The notes under the pieces were generated by a model that made no database searches, was not told where the DNA came from, and saw only the letters and a program-made list of their open reading frames with translations. DNA of 34,662 nucleotides from JAKAWW01 sp049966775 (lineage in GTDB: Archaea; Micrarchaeota; Micrarchaeia; Micrarchaeales; Micrarchaeaceae): positions 1-34,662 of the forward strand of contig JBMFTZ010000005.1 in assembly GCA_049966775.1 (NCBI GenBank), in the 5' to 3' direction. The position numbers and the translations under genes were made by a program. Shown piece by piece: positions 23,397 to 32,699 of this stretch (positions within the stretch are counted from its first letter, which is position 1; each line of letters begins with the position of its first letter).

Positions 23397-24191
23397 CTAC
23401 CACCCCTTCACCTTTTCGTATATGAACCCTTTTATGCTATCCGGTATAACCGCGCCGAATCTCGAGCGCGACACGCGAAAGCCGATGGTCGCAAGCAGCA
23501 TCTGCGGCGCCTGCCTTGCTATGCGCACCTTGCTGCCCTCGTTTCTCTGATAAAACGTTATAGGCGTTTCAATGATACGCGCCCCTGCAACCTTGAGTTC
23601 GTATAGCACGTTTACATCGAAGCTCATGTCGACCAAGGCAAGCCTTGGCAATATGCTACAGATCGCGTGAGCGCTAAAGAGCTTTATGCCGCATTGCGTG
23701 TCCCTGAAATCGAATCCGAAAAATGCCCGCACGAGCATATTGTACGCCCTGCTTGCTATATACCTGCCAATGGTTATTTTACCTATAATTTTGCTTCCAC
23801 TCAAGTATCTGGAGCCGATTATTGCATCTGCTCTGCTATGCTTAAGCTGTACAATGAGCTTTTCTATCTGGTTGCCATGGACAGAATCGTCCGCATCGGA
23901 AAAGATCACTATGTCGCCTTTGCGCAGGCTCCTACTGCTACAGAGCGCGCTCAGCGCGCGTATTATGGCGCCGCCCTTGCCTTCACGATGCGCGGTTGAC
24001 ATGACACTGAAATTGCTGTCGCCGCGTGCCAGCCTCGACACTATCCGAAATGTGTCGCCTTCCGCATCGGTGACAATGATGATGCTTATGGAGCCACGGT
24101 GCTGAGCACAGAGGGTGCGCCTATAATCGATTATAGCCCTGCGTATGCGCCCTGACTCCTTGTGCGCCGGCATTATCATGTAGATGTGCAT
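23397..24191 (-). CDS. Glycosyltransferase, GT2 family (dolichyl-phosphate glycosyltransferase-like)
   Basis: This 264-residue GT-A enzyme has an N-terminal PAHKESGRIRRAI, GKGGAI (71-76), the metal-binding SDADDS (98-103, DxD), GSRYLSGS (126-133), DTQCGIKLF (164-172) and a distal ETPITFYQRNEGSKVRI. This is the ALG5/DPM1-like subset that charges polyprenyl phosphate with a sugar. No C-terminal membrane helices are seen, so it is the soluble form. ATG 24191 is preferred; its first bases lie just past the stop of the GT-C gene (24196), implying coupling. It may supply lipid-linked sugars for the GT-C enzymes of this region. Confidence 0.9.
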   Translation of the reverse strand: MHIYMIMPAHKESGRIRRAIIDYRRTLCAQHRGSISIIIVTDAEGDTFRIVSRLARGDSNFSVMSTAHREGKGGAIIRALSALCSSRSLRKGDIVIFSDADDSVHGNQIEKLIVQLKHSRADAIIGSRYLSGSKIIGKITIGRYIASRAYNMLVRAFFGFDFRDTQCGIKLFSAHAICSILPRLALVDMSFDVNVLYELKVAGARIIETPITFYQRNEGSKVRIARQAPQMLLATIGFRVSRSRFGAVIPDSIKGFIYEKVKGW

Positions 24192-24195
24192 CTGA

Positions 24196-26220
24196 TCAGC
24201 ACTCTGTTTTGTATATGCGGATATACTGGTTCTCCTGGCTATCAAATACACCATACACCTCGCTGAAGTTGCTGCTGTTGAACACCTGCATTGATGTCAC
24301 ATTGGGCGTTTGAAGGTATATGTATGAGACATTAAACTGCTTTATAATATTGCAGCTGCCTGCGCCAAATATTTCGTTGTTGTACGCACTGAGCTCGTCT
24401 GGTGGATACTTGAATATGCCCCCAACGTATACGCTGTATGAGATAAGCGTGACCCTGGCGCCTATTGTTGACGCAATAGGATTGAAGAACGAATTGTAGC
24501 CATTCTCCGCAAATATGGCGTTTGCTGGGGTATTGTAGAGTATAAAATTGGCTGCGGCCATCTGTGCGCCGCTTACAAGTGTCTGCGGCGCCTGCGTTAT
24601 GTCTGATATGTAGACATATGCAAAGCTGAATGTTGTAAGGAGCACAATTATGATTGCTGCTGCCTTTAGCAGGGCGCCCTTGCGCCTGTAGATGCGCTCT
24701 ACAAGCACTCCGGTTAAGATGCTCAGCACAAGAAATATGTAAACAAATATCTTGTTTGAATCTGCTGGGTTGGGCATTGGCGAATAAAGCGTTATCATTG
24801 CAAGCAGCACGAAGAACGGTATGAACAGAAGGCGCTCGTCTTTTTTCACGAACAAGAGCGCTATGAAGCCAAGCACGAGGGGAAGGCTGGCCACTTCAAC
24901 CCAAAAGAGCGTGATGTTTACAAACGTGTATAGGTATGTCAGTATTGCCTGGTGTGTATGGATTATAAATCCGCCGTAGTTCGGAAAGAACCAATTTGAG
25001 CTGCGATGCTGCATATTCATAAAGTACAGCTCCGGGGTGGCGAGGATAAGCAGCGGTATTATTATATAAAGCCACTTTGCCGCATAAGCGCGCTTCTCTT
25101 TTATTGCAATAGTATAGAGAAGGAAAAACAATCCAACCACGCACAGCACCAGCAGCGTTGATGGGTGCACAAGAGGCAGCAACCCTGCCAGGATGCCGGT
25201 CAAAACAAGCTCCCTTGCGCCGAATTTTGCTCCTTCGCCTTTCCCGAACACGAATACGTATAGCATATAAAGGAGCGCGATTCCGACGGGCAAGCCAAGC
25301 ATGAAGTCGCGCTGAGCTATAAGCATGCTGTTGATTATAGTAGTCCAATAGGTCGTAGGAATTGCTGACATTTGCAATAGCGAAGACGCAAACTGCAGCG
25401 CGGTTGCGTGGGGCATTGACGACAGCTCTAGGGGTATCAGGTGCACGGGCTGCATGAATTTCGAAAGATAAGCGGCAAACGGGACGTCTATGAGCTTCAT
25501 CAGCCCCGCTCCGCCGAACCAGAATGTTGCTGTAGAGGCAAGCGTGGCGCCGACGCTTTTTGTGACCCTGTACGCGAAAAGCACAGAGAGCGTGACAAAT
25601 GAAAATACCAAAAGCAAGTCTGGTATTATTATGGAAGCGACAAGCCCGAAGCCGAGGTAATTAAGCAGCATGGAGAACATGTCATTCATGAACGGGTATA
25701 CGTTGATCGTGCCGATGGTAAACGGGTATTTGGGCGGGAATGCCGAATAGATGAGCGAATTGCCCAGGCCGATGTGGTACATTGTGTCGGAGCAGCCCGC
25801 GTCTATGCAGTATATTGTATTGCCGATCCTCGAAACCGAAAACAGGAAGATGCTCGATATTATTATGGAGAGCACGAAAATGGCGAGTACCAGATTCGCG
25901 TCTATGCCGAATAGGGAGAGCGCTTGCCCCCTTCGCAACGTATGCGTTTTGTGATTGCTGCGCACAAACCCAAATGACATATCGACTATCACAGGCAGCA
26001 AAAAAACAACGACTGCCATGCATATCGTAAGCAATGATAGCGATCCGACAACCGTATAAAGCAGGAACAGGAAAGCTGCAAAGAGCGCGATTCCGACGGG
26101 CACCCCAAAAGCAACGGCTTCAAGCCATGCTCGGATGAATCTCATCTTTGACATTAGGTATATACCGAATATTAGAGGAGCTGAAAACACTAGCACAGCC
26201 AGAAGCTGAAAGAGGTCCAT
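24196..26220 (-). CDS. Polytopic membrane protein, GT-C glycosyltransferase-like
   Basis: This 674-residue protein has about 13-14 membrane helices over residues 1-540 and a ~130-residue extracytoplasmic tail with sequons (NVSYIY, NVTSMQ, NSSNFS). An acidic motif CSDTMYHIG in an early outer loop matches the position of the catalytic Asp in GT-C enzymes. Further conserved-looking loops are PLVHPSTLL and NPADSNKIFVY, the latter typical of this membrane family. It probably transfers a sugar from a polyprenyl carrier at the outer face. It is the first of a same-strand run with GT2 and GT4. A 20-base internal repeat lies at 25273-25292 and 26083-26102. Confidence 0.75.
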   Translation of the reverse strand: MDLFQLLAVLVFSAPLIFGIYLMSKMRFIRAWLEAVAFGVPVGIALFAAFLFLLYTVVGSLSLLTICMAVVVFLLPVIVDMSFGFVRSNHKTHTLRRGQALSLFGIDANLVLAIFVLSIIISSIFLFSVSRIGNTIYCIDAGCSDTMYHIGLGNSLIYSAFPPKYPFTIGTINVYPFMNDMFSMLLNYLGFGLVASIIIPDLLLVFSFVTLSVLFAYRVTKSVGATLASTATFWFGGAGLMKLIDVPFAAYLSKFMQPVHLIPLELSSMPHATALQFASSLLQMSAIPTTYWTTIINSMLIAQRDFMLGLPVGIALLYMLYVFVFGKGEGAKFGARELVLTGILAGLLPLVHPSTLLVLCVVGLFFLLYTIAIKEKRAYAAKWLYIIIPLLILATPELYFMNMQHRSSNWFFPNYGGFIIHTHQAILTYLYTFVNITLFWVEVASLPLVLGFIALLFVKKDERLLFIPFFVLLAMITLYSPMPNPADSNKIFVYIFLVLSILTGVLVERIYRRKGALLKAAAIIIVLLTTFSFAYVYISDITQAPQTLVSGAQMAAANFILYNTPANAIFAENGYNSFFNPIASTIGARVTLISYSVYVGGIFKYPPDELSAYNNEIFGAGSCNIIKQFNVSYIYLQTPNVTSMQVFNSSNFSEVYGVFDSQENQYIRIYKTEC

Positions 26221-26340
26221 AACGATACTACGAAAATAAAATATATAAATGAGCCCCTATTCGCGGGCGCTCTCCGAAATAGCGAAAAATGCTACTGCGC
26301 GGGGCAATGCGCGTCAGCGCTCGCTAGCTAGCCGCTTCAG

Positions 26341-26976
26341 CTAATAGTACCTGTGCCTCATCTTGTAGAATGCTACTATTATTATGATTACGGCTATTAC
26401 TATTATTGTTACTAGTATGTAGATCGTGCTGCTTGCGCCGCTTGAATATGAAGGCGGGGGCGTAACATAGACTGTGGTTGGCGGCGGGGTAGTGGAAGGC
26501 ACAGTGGTGGGTGCAGTGGTAACCGAATTTGATGGCACTGTTGTCGTTACTACTGTGGTGACTGTAACGGGCTTCTGCATGTCAAGCACAGTAAGGTAAA
26601 CAACAGCAATGCCGTGGTTAGTCGGGTCCGCGCAGCCTCCTGCAAGCTGCACTGTGTAGTTGCCGGGCACCGCGTTAGGCTTTGTTGTTATCCCCATGGT
26701 GCCGTTGAACGGGGGAACACCGCTGGATGGCACGACATTTGTGTATATGCCATCTGCCTGAAGCTGCTGCGAATTTGGTATGCCTATGCACGTCGTGCCC
26801 GCTGTGCCGTTATACAGCACAAACGAAAACGCTACAGTAGTCGAATCGCTTAGATACAGCGTGACATGGCTCGGGATAACCTTTGGAAATGAAACTCCCG
26901 TGGCTGTACTTGCAAACGATGTGGCAAGCATCATCGTTAATACTATAAATGGGGCAGTATATAAGATACTCTTCAT
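26341..26976 (-). CDS. Secreted surface protein with Thr/Pro stalk and C-terminal anchor
   Basis: This 211-residue protein has a signal peptide (1-25), a globular beta-rich domain (about 28-132) with sequons (NGTAGT, NGTMG, NYTVQ) and Cys pairs, a Thr/Pro/Val-rich stalk (about 133-178), and a C-terminal helix with a basic end (KMRHRYY). This layout is typical of archaeal surface or S-layer-associated proteins; the stalk is a likely O-glycosylation site. ATG 26976 has AGTGGT upstream and a strong TATA (ATTTAAATATAAG) further up; GTG 26985 is an alternative. No family was recognised. Confidence 0.8.
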   Translation of the reverse strand: MKSILYTAPFIVLTMMLATSFASTATGVSFPKVIPSHVTLYLSDSTTVAFSFVLYNGTAGTTCIGIPNSQQLQADGIYTNVVPSSGVPPFNGTMGITTKPNAVPGNYTVQLAGGCADPTNHGIAVVYLTVLDMQKPVTVTTVVTTTVPSNSVTTAPTTVPSTTPPPTTVYVTPPPSYSSGASSTIYILVTIIVIAVIIIIVAFYKMRHRYY

Positions 26977-27116
26977 GCGTACCACTCTAGTAAGGTAGTA
27001 ACAACTTATATTTAAATATGTTTCTATTTATCTATATTCCTAATGCCCGTATCGTTATACATCGATCATTATGTATTGAAAACACAGGCGTAGAGCATTA
27101 GGCAGAGGGGGGAATT

Positions 27117-27860
27117 TTGAGATTTATGCTTCATGATGCCATAAAGGACAGGTGGTTTCTTGGTACGAGCATATTTATAGCCTTGCTCATCATCTTCCTC
27201 GCAGCTGCGATTGCATGGCCTGGCATCTTTAGGCATGCTGGCGCTGCAAGAATAGGCAGCGCGAGCGCGCCCACCACTACAACATCCCAGTCGCAGTACA
27301 ATGTCGTCCTTAAGAACCTTAGCTATGAAAGCTATTACTTCAAGAACGGCAAGCTGTACCAGAATGTACCCATAGAAATCGTTAATAATATCACGATAAA
27401 CCCGAGCAGCAACACCGTAACAGTTGGTAGCATATTGAACCTTTCTATCATTTACACGGGCACGTTCAACTTTAACTTGTACGATACCACGCCGTTCATA
27501 AAGAACACAGTAGACATACAGTACTTTGGCTACTACGAGAACGGCTCAGAAAACATGCTTGTTTACAACAACAGGCCAAATGCTACAGAATACTTTATAA
27601 GCAATGCAACGCCAAAGGCGTTCCAGCCTCCAGGAATGGCCCAGAACGGCGCGCTGGGCATGCTAGTAAGCATAACGCCCACTGCCGCTGCCGCAGGCAA
27701 GACATGGCTTTTTTGCGGGGGCTTCTTTGAGGCGTTTTCAAACAATACGGGCTGGATTGGCATATTTAATAATGTCACATACGCAAAAGTTCAAATAAGC
27801 AATGATATTGTAATAAACCGCATCTCCGGCAGGTGCGCAGAAGTGAAGGTATATGCATAA
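27117..27860 (+). CDS. Membrane-anchored surface protein, N-terminal anchor
   Basis: This 247-residue protein has a cytoplasmic stub, one membrane helix (about 15-36) and an extracytoplasmic beta-rich domain with many Asn/Thr sequons (NLSYES, NITINP, NLSIIY, NGSENM, NATEY, NATPK, NNTGW, NVTYAK). A TTTTSQSQ linker follows the helix. No family was recognised. The start is TTG 27117, 5 bases after GAGGGGGG; ATG 27126 is possible. Its stop overlaps the start of the GT-C gene by 8 bases, so they are coupled. Confidence 0.7.
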   Translation: MRFMLHDAIKDRWFLGTSIFIALLIIFLAAAIAWPGIFRHAGAARIGSASAPTTTTSQSQYNVVLKNLSYESYYFKNGKLYQNVPIEIVNNITINPSSNTVTVGSILNLSIIYTGTFNFNLYDTTPFIKNTVDIQYFGYYENGSENMLVYNNRPNATEYFISNATPKAFQPPGMAQNGALGMLVSITPTAAAAGKTWLFCGGFFEAFSNNTGWIGIFNNVTYAKVQISNDIVINRISGRCAEVKVYA

Positions 27861-29526
27861 TGTGGTATTGCAAGACAAAAAGTCGGACACGGGCACGAAG
27901 CGCACAAAGATTATTGCCGCAGTGATCCTGCTTGCGGTACTGGCCAATGCATCATACTACGCGTTCACCCATTTTGAGGGGCCTAGCGCCTACGGCGACG
28001 ACCCGAATTACCTTTACCTGGCAAGCTCTTTCATAAAAGGCACATACCAGATGAACCCCGGCTATATCTTTTCGGTGCGGGTGATGCAGTTTATGCCCAT
28101 AGCACTCTTTTATGTGCTGTTCGGCATAACAAACCTCACCTCAACGCTGTGGGACATTACGGCCTATCTGGGCATAATTGTGACCACATTTCTCATGGTA
28201 AGGGTGTTTTACGGCTACAAAGCGGCGCTACTGAGCGGCTTTGCGGTGAGCATATTTCCGCTTATAACCAAGTTTGCAGTAAACACTGGTGAAGACCCGC
28301 CGCTAACCTTTATAGGTATGCTCGCAGTGCTATTCTTCTTGTATGCTGAAAGGAGCAACAAGAAGGCATATTATTTTGCATCAGGTGTCATGCTGGTGGT
28401 GGCATGGCTTATAAGCTATGAGGCGGGCGTGATAATAGCTTTTGTGCTCCTCTACGCTCTTGTGGAGCTGGCAAGGAAGCGCGTCACGCTAAACAGGAAC
28501 AGCGTTTTCTTCGCTTATGGGATAGCGATAGCTTTTCTTCTCACTTTCATATTCAGCTATTATACAAGCACGCCACCACAGCCTTTTGTCACCATAGCAA
28601 GGAATGTGGAGTTCTACAGCGCGGTTGGAACAAAAGTGAACGGCCTGCCCACCATACCAACCACAAATACAAACCTTGCTTTCTATCCAAAGCTGTTTAT
28701 ACAATACCGTCTTTTCACACTGCTCACGCAGACGCCCAACATCGCTTCGAACATTAACAATGTTTACAACACGCTGTTTATACAGAACCCGAGCGATTTT
28801 GGTGTAACCTACTATTATTTTATAATAGCTGCGATAGTGTTGCTTGCGCTGCGCGACAAGCGCTCGTACTTCATCTTGGCGCTTTACGCTTTTATGTTCG
28901 CGTTCCTGGAGTTTGGACCCATGTCGATAGGCATATCGCTGCACCCGCTGGGCATCAACTATGTGCTTTCCTACAGGCTTGGCAGGTTCATGATGATCAC
29001 CGTGCCGGCGATGTCTGCTGTTATAGGCATTGCAATATCGAAGCTGCTGGAATTCAAGAATAAGTACCTGCTTGGCGCAGGAGCAGTTTTCGCTGCTTTC
29101 CTCCTTGGCGTGCTCTACTTCAACAGCCTTGCCACTACAGCGTACTGGTATTACTGGCAGTATTACCAGGAAAGCCTGGTAATGCCCGCTGCGAACTTCC
29201 TCAGATACAATCCTGAGGTAAACCACAATGCACTCATATACCTTGAGGCAATGTGGCACAATGTTACCGTAACCTATACGGGTGCCAACTTCGACAGCTA
29301 TTATGGAGACCCGTCAACCACAAAGGTGATTTTTGACGTCTCCAATACCACAAACTGCACGTCATTCCAGCAGGGCGGCTATGTGGTATGGTCAGGCCCG
29401 CCGCACTGCAACAACTGGGTAAACGTATACACGATGCCCCCAGTAAGCGGCATACCCGAAAGATATGTTGAAGCAGAGGAGCCTGAAATGATTTACATAC
29501 CGACAAATATTTATTATGTGACATAA
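27853..29526 (+). CDS. Polyprenyl-phosphate-sugar glycosyltransferase, PMT/ArnT-like GT-C
   Basis: This 557-residue protein has 11-12 membrane helices and a short outer C-terminal region. The first outer loop has AYGDDPNYLYLASSFIKG, where the Asp pair is the expected GT-C catalytic or metal site, and a second acidic patch NTGEDPPLTF follows the second or third helix, as in PMT/ArnT enzymes. It would transfer a sugar from a lipid carrier to a protein or lipid on the outside. It overlaps the upstream membrane-anchored gene by 8 bases and is followed 19 bases later by a sequon-rich beta-helix protein, a plausible acceptor. Substrate not determinable. Confidence 0.85.
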   Translation: MHNVVLQDKKSDTGTKRTKIIAAVILLAVLANASYYAFTHFEGPSAYGDDPNYLYLASSFIKGTYQMNPGYIFSVRVMQFMPIALFYVLFGITNLTSTLWDITAYLGIIVTTFLMVRVFYGYKAALLSGFAVSIFPLITKFAVNTGEDPPLTFIGMLAVLFFLYAERSNKKAYYFASGVMLVVAWLISYEAGVIIAFVLLYALVELARKRVTLNRNSVFFAYGIAIAFLLTFIFSYYTSTPPQPFVTIARNVEFYSAVGTKVNGLPTIPTTNTNLAFYPKLFIQYRLFTLLTQTPNIASNINNVYNTLFIQNPSDFGVTYYYFIIAAIVLLALRDKRSYFILALYAFMFAFLEFGPMSIGISLHPLGINYVLSYRLGRFMMITVPAMSAVIGIAISKLLEFKNKYLLGAGAVFAAFLLGVLYFNSLATTAYWYYWQYYQESLVMPAANFLRYNPEVNHNALIYLEAMWHNVTVTYTGANFDSYYGDPSTTKVIFDVSNTTNCTSFQQGGYVVWSGPPHCNNWVNVYTMPPVSGIPERYVEAEEPEMIYIPTNIYYVT

Positions 29527-29545
29527 AAGATGTGAGAGATACAAG

Positions 29546-31282
29546 TTGATCGATATGCCGCAGAATTTTAGGTATACAATCTTGTTGCTCGCGCTCCTGG
29601 TTGTGATGCTACACAGTGACGCCGCGCAGACGCCTGGAGCGTGCAATTATGTAATAAATGGCACCAATGGGGCATATTTTGGTAATCCCACATGCACTTA
29701 TGCTACGCTTGTGTTCGGGCAAAACGCTTCGCAAAACAGCTTTTACTGCAGCAGCAATCTGCTTGTCAAAAGCGTTACTTTTGGCAGCGGCACCTTCAAC
29801 AATACGCTATACAACTGCACATTCTATAACGCCACAATAGCCAGCAGGCACAACGCAGTGAACAACATAATAAGCCCTTATGGCACGTACAACTTTTCAT
29901 TTGACGACAACTATTCGAACATAGCGCTTGGCTACTATTTCAATTTCGTGCCGCTCGACGCAATAGGGAGGATTGGCACGCAGGGCTTTGCTTCTTTAAT
30001 GCCATATGGCCTGGAACAGAAGAACTGGGGTTTGGCCGCGACGCAGGGAACTACACTGGGGGAGCTTGTGCAGGAAGCGAAAATAAACGGCTATATGCTG
30101 CCGAGGTTCGGCGTGTATGCGCCTGGCCCTGTAACCAACGGCAAGATAGCGACATTCAAGCTCGAAACGGAGCAGATATATAAGAACAGAACCGTGAGCT
30201 ACGAGCCATACTGGTTCATCTGCCCCTTCTGGGGCTGGGACGAGCTCACATTCAAGACGTTCTACATTTATGGGGATATGAACTTCACTCCCACCCTAAT
30301 TTACCCGGATATGCTTGAGAATATACAATACCCAGACAATACAAGCATATTCTGGAACTACACCATAATAAAATACGACAATGCGCCAAACATGACGCTC
30401 TATCTATGGAAAGGGTACCAGGTGGCACCAGACGGCAAAATCATCGCAATCTTCCACAACGTTACAAACGGCAGCGTATCGTATGACCGGGGCATCCAGT
30501 CGCTTGGCGTGCATGAAACGATTGCGGTGCTGAAGTCGCCGCAGCTTATGGAGCACGACAATTCCACAACAGAAACATACGGAGTGGGCCTTTCCTTCTG
30601 CACGGAAAATCAGCCGCCCATAACGCTTTCGGGATATTATTCGCTTACATATGGCTCGTTGCACAGGCTCAATACCTTCTGGATTACCAACCAGACGTGC
30701 GCCATTCCGCTTACCATCCAGGCAAGCAACGTAACCATAAATTGCAAGGGCGGCGCCATAAACTCCACAGAAGTGAGCGTGTCGCTGGTCAACGCCAGGA
30801 ACGTTACCCTTGAGAACTGCAAGATATACGGCAACGCCGTACATGCTTCGTATTCCACAGACATAAATCTGCAAAACTCCACGCTCTACGCCAACAACGC
30901 CACGAATACCGCGATAACTGCCGAATACTCTAAAATAAATCTTGCAAACGTGACTATGGTGAACTACGCAAAACAGTACAACCTCACAGCATCCAATATA
31001 ACCGCAAGCGCGGTAAATGCGGTAAGGGTGACAAAAATAGCCACAACCACAACTACCACGGTGGCAGGCGCGAGCGAAAGCGAAAACCCGATAACACTTA
31101 TAAATCAGGAGTTTAACCAAAAGCCACAGGCAGACCTTTCGGAAATCGTGGGATTCGTGCTTGCCGCGTTTATAATAGCGGCTGCGCTATATTTTGCCTC
31201 TTTGAAGGTACTTAATAAAGGAAACAAAAGAGGCGCCAGAAAAACGAGAAGAAGTCACAACAGGGCACGCAGGCATCGATAA
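29546..31282 (+). CDS. Large sequon-rich surface protein with parallel beta-helix and C-terminal anchor
   Basis: This 578-residue protein has a signal peptide (to about residue 27) and a long extracytoplasmic part with about two dozen N-x-S/T sequons. From about 395 to 490 it has repeated short strands with regular Asn ladders (NVTINC, NVTLENCKI, DINLQNSTL, KINLANVTM), typical of right-handed parallel beta-helix surface proteins. A TTTTTT stretch, a membrane helix (about 530-553) and an Arg/Lys-rich end follow. This is the layout of a C-terminally anchored surface or adhesin protein. TTG 29546 is used because GTGAGAG lies ~9 bases upstream; ATG 29555 is possible. Confidence 0.8.
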   Translation: MIDMPQNFRYTILLLALLVVMLHSDAAQTPGACNYVINGTNGAYFGNPTCTYATLVFGQNASQNSFYCSSNLLVKSVTFGSGTFNNTLYNCTFYNATIASRHNAVNNIISPYGTYNFSFDDNYSNIALGYYFNFVPLDAIGRIGTQGFASLMPYGLEQKNWGLAATQGTTLGELVQEAKINGYMLPRFGVYAPGPVTNGKIATFKLETEQIYKNRTVSYEPYWFICPFWGWDELTFKTFYIYGDMNFTPTLIYPDMLENIQYPDNTSIFWNYTIIKYDNAPNMTLYLWKGYQVAPDGKIIAIFHNVTNGSVSYDRGIQSLGVHETIAVLKSPQLMEHDNSTTETYGVGLSFCTENQPPITLSGYYSLTYGSLHRLNTFWITNQTCAIPLTIQASNVTINCKGGAINSTEVSVSLVNARNVTLENCKIYGNAVHASYSTDINLQNSTLYANNATNTAITAEYSKINLANVTMVNYAKQYNLTASNITASAVNAVRVTKIATTTTTTVAGASESENPITLINQEFNQKPQADLSEIVGFVLAAFIIAAALYFASLKVLNKGNKRGARKTRRSHNRARRHR

Positions 31283-31368
31283 TATTGTGGAGGCTGTGGG
31301 GCCCGAGCCATGCGTTACGCAGCTTGCAATGCAACACTAAACTCTGCTGCGACAGCAGCTCTTGCGCG

Positions 31369-32355
31369 CTAGTTGCCCGACTCGATATCCCTCTTTGCTC
31401 TCGCAAGCAGCATTATTCTGCTGTATGTTGACGGGTGCGTGGAGAAGATGCTTGCTATAAAGCTGCCGCGCTGCCTTGCCGTGACGCCGCGGCGCAACTT
31501 TTCTATCTCGCTGGCAGAAAGGAGCTTTGATATCTCGCTTATGTGGTCGCTTAGCTCTTTAAGCTCACGGCTTGAATGTGCGCTATCAGCGATGTACAGG
31601 GATCGTGCAGCCTGCGGCGCGGCAGTTTGCTGTGGGGAGGCGGCCTGGCCATATGTGATCTTCACGAGCGCCCTCGCGAGGTGCTCCGGGGTGCGCGTTG
31701 CATGTGCAGAATAGTTGTCCGCGTAAAGTTCCCTGGAGCGGGAAAGGCTTAGCATAAATAGCTCAGTAATCAAGTATATGACAAACGCGCCTGCGCCGAA
31801 AATGGCAAGATAGCCCGTGCCCTGCCTGCTGTTGCCGAATGCTCCAAAGAAGAGAAGGTATTCTGCTATCAGCATTGCCAGCATCGGTATGAACGATATG
31901 AAGGTCATCACCGTGAAGTCGTTGTGCTTTATGTGCCCGATCTCGTGGGCGAGCACCGCCCGCAGCTCGTCTTCGTTAAGCACGTCCAAGAGACCCTGAT
32001 GCACAGCCAAGGTGGCTCCCTTTCTTGTGCGGCCGAAAACAAACGCATTTGGATCCTTTGAGGGGCTTATTGCGATCCTGGGCACAGGCACCTGCGCAGC
32101 GCTGGCAAGCTCGTATACCATCTTGTGAAGCCCGGGGTATTCGCTATCACCTATATACTTGAGCCTTGCAAACAGCGCTATCGCCTTTGGCGAAACATAC
32201 CACTGGAACGCGAAGTAGAGCGCGGCAAATATGAGCATGCCCAGCGCCGAGACGCCAAGCAGGAACAGCAGCGCGTATATCACCCCGAAGCCTATTGCCA
32301 GTATAAGGGCTAGCGTTATATACATCCTTGTCCTTAGACTGTCAAAAATGGCCAT
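31369..32355 (-). CDS. htpX: HtpX-like membrane zinc metallopeptidase (M48)
   Basis: This 328-residue membrane protease has two N-terminal helices (about 13-50), then PGLHKMVYELASAA, DPNAFVFGRTRKGATLAV and catalytic LAHEIGHIKHND (HEIGH at 137-141). Two further membrane segments follow, then SRSRELYADNYSA, which supplies the third zinc ligand (Glu). A C-terminal FSTHPSTYSRIMLL closes the domain. HtpX degrades misfolded membrane proteins. ATG 32355 has a GTGGA a few bases upstream; GTG 32364 is the alternative. Length is close to typical HtpX, slightly long because of an Ala/Gln-rich loop after the zinc site. Confidence 0.94.
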   Translation of the reverse strand: MAIFDSLRTRMYITLALILAIGFGVIYALLFLLGVSALGMLIFAALYFAFQWYVSPKAIALFARLKYIGDSEYPGLHKMVYELASAAQVPVPRIAISPSKDPNAFVFGRTRKGATLAVHQGLLDVLNEDELRAVLAHEIGHIKHNDFTVMTFISFIPMLAMLIAEYLLFFGAFGNSRQGTGYLAIFGAGAFVIYLITELFMLSLSRSRELYADNYSAHATRTPEHLARALVKITYGQAASPQQTAAPQAARSLYIADSAHSSRELKELSDHISEISKLLSASEIEKLRRGVTARQRGSFIASIFSTHPSTYSRIMLLARAKRDIESGN

Positions 32356-32507
32356 TTTATCCACTAGGTGATTTGCGCTTCAAATGGAATTTATCAACAA
32401 AAATATAAAAAGCTATCGGGAATGCATGACCCGGAGCTACATGCGCGTGAGGATCTTGGATGAGCGAAGCACACGCCTGCTTGGGCATGCGCAACTCCTG
32501 CATGCAG

Positions 32508-32699
32508 TTAAGATCGCGGCTTGCTGCTTGTGCTACCACTCGCCGCAGAGCGAGCTTTGCCGTGCTTGCCACTGGCGCAGTTCGTGCATATTCCCAGCTC
32601 TGCAACGTAATGATCGCCGCATACGTGCCTGCCACAGAGCTTGCATACATGACTTGCGGGCTTGCCACAGATATAGCAAAGAGTGTATATTTCAGCCAT
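32508..32699 (-). CDS. Small zinc-finger protein (HIT/B-box-like cysteine pattern)
   Basis: This 63-residue protein has the pattern C-x2-C (CYIC), C-x2-C (CKLC), Cys-x2-His (CGDH) and C-x2-C (CTNC), enough ligands for two interleaved zinc ions as in HIT-type or similar cross-brace fingers. A Lys/Ser/Ala-rich tail is probably disordered. ATG 32699 lies 8 bases inside the end of the primase-like gene, with GGTG upstream, so it is coupled to it. Its partner and function are unknown; nucleic-acid or protein binding is likely. Confidence 0.8.
   Translation of the reverse strand: MAEIYTLCYICGKPASHVCKLCGRHVCGDHYVAELGICTNCASGKHGKARSAASGSTSSKPRS

Noticed and set aside
26461..26580. Thr/Pro/Val-rich repeat text considered as a tandem DNA repeat.
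   Set aside because: It is a protein stalk with varied codons, not a DNA-level repeat unit.
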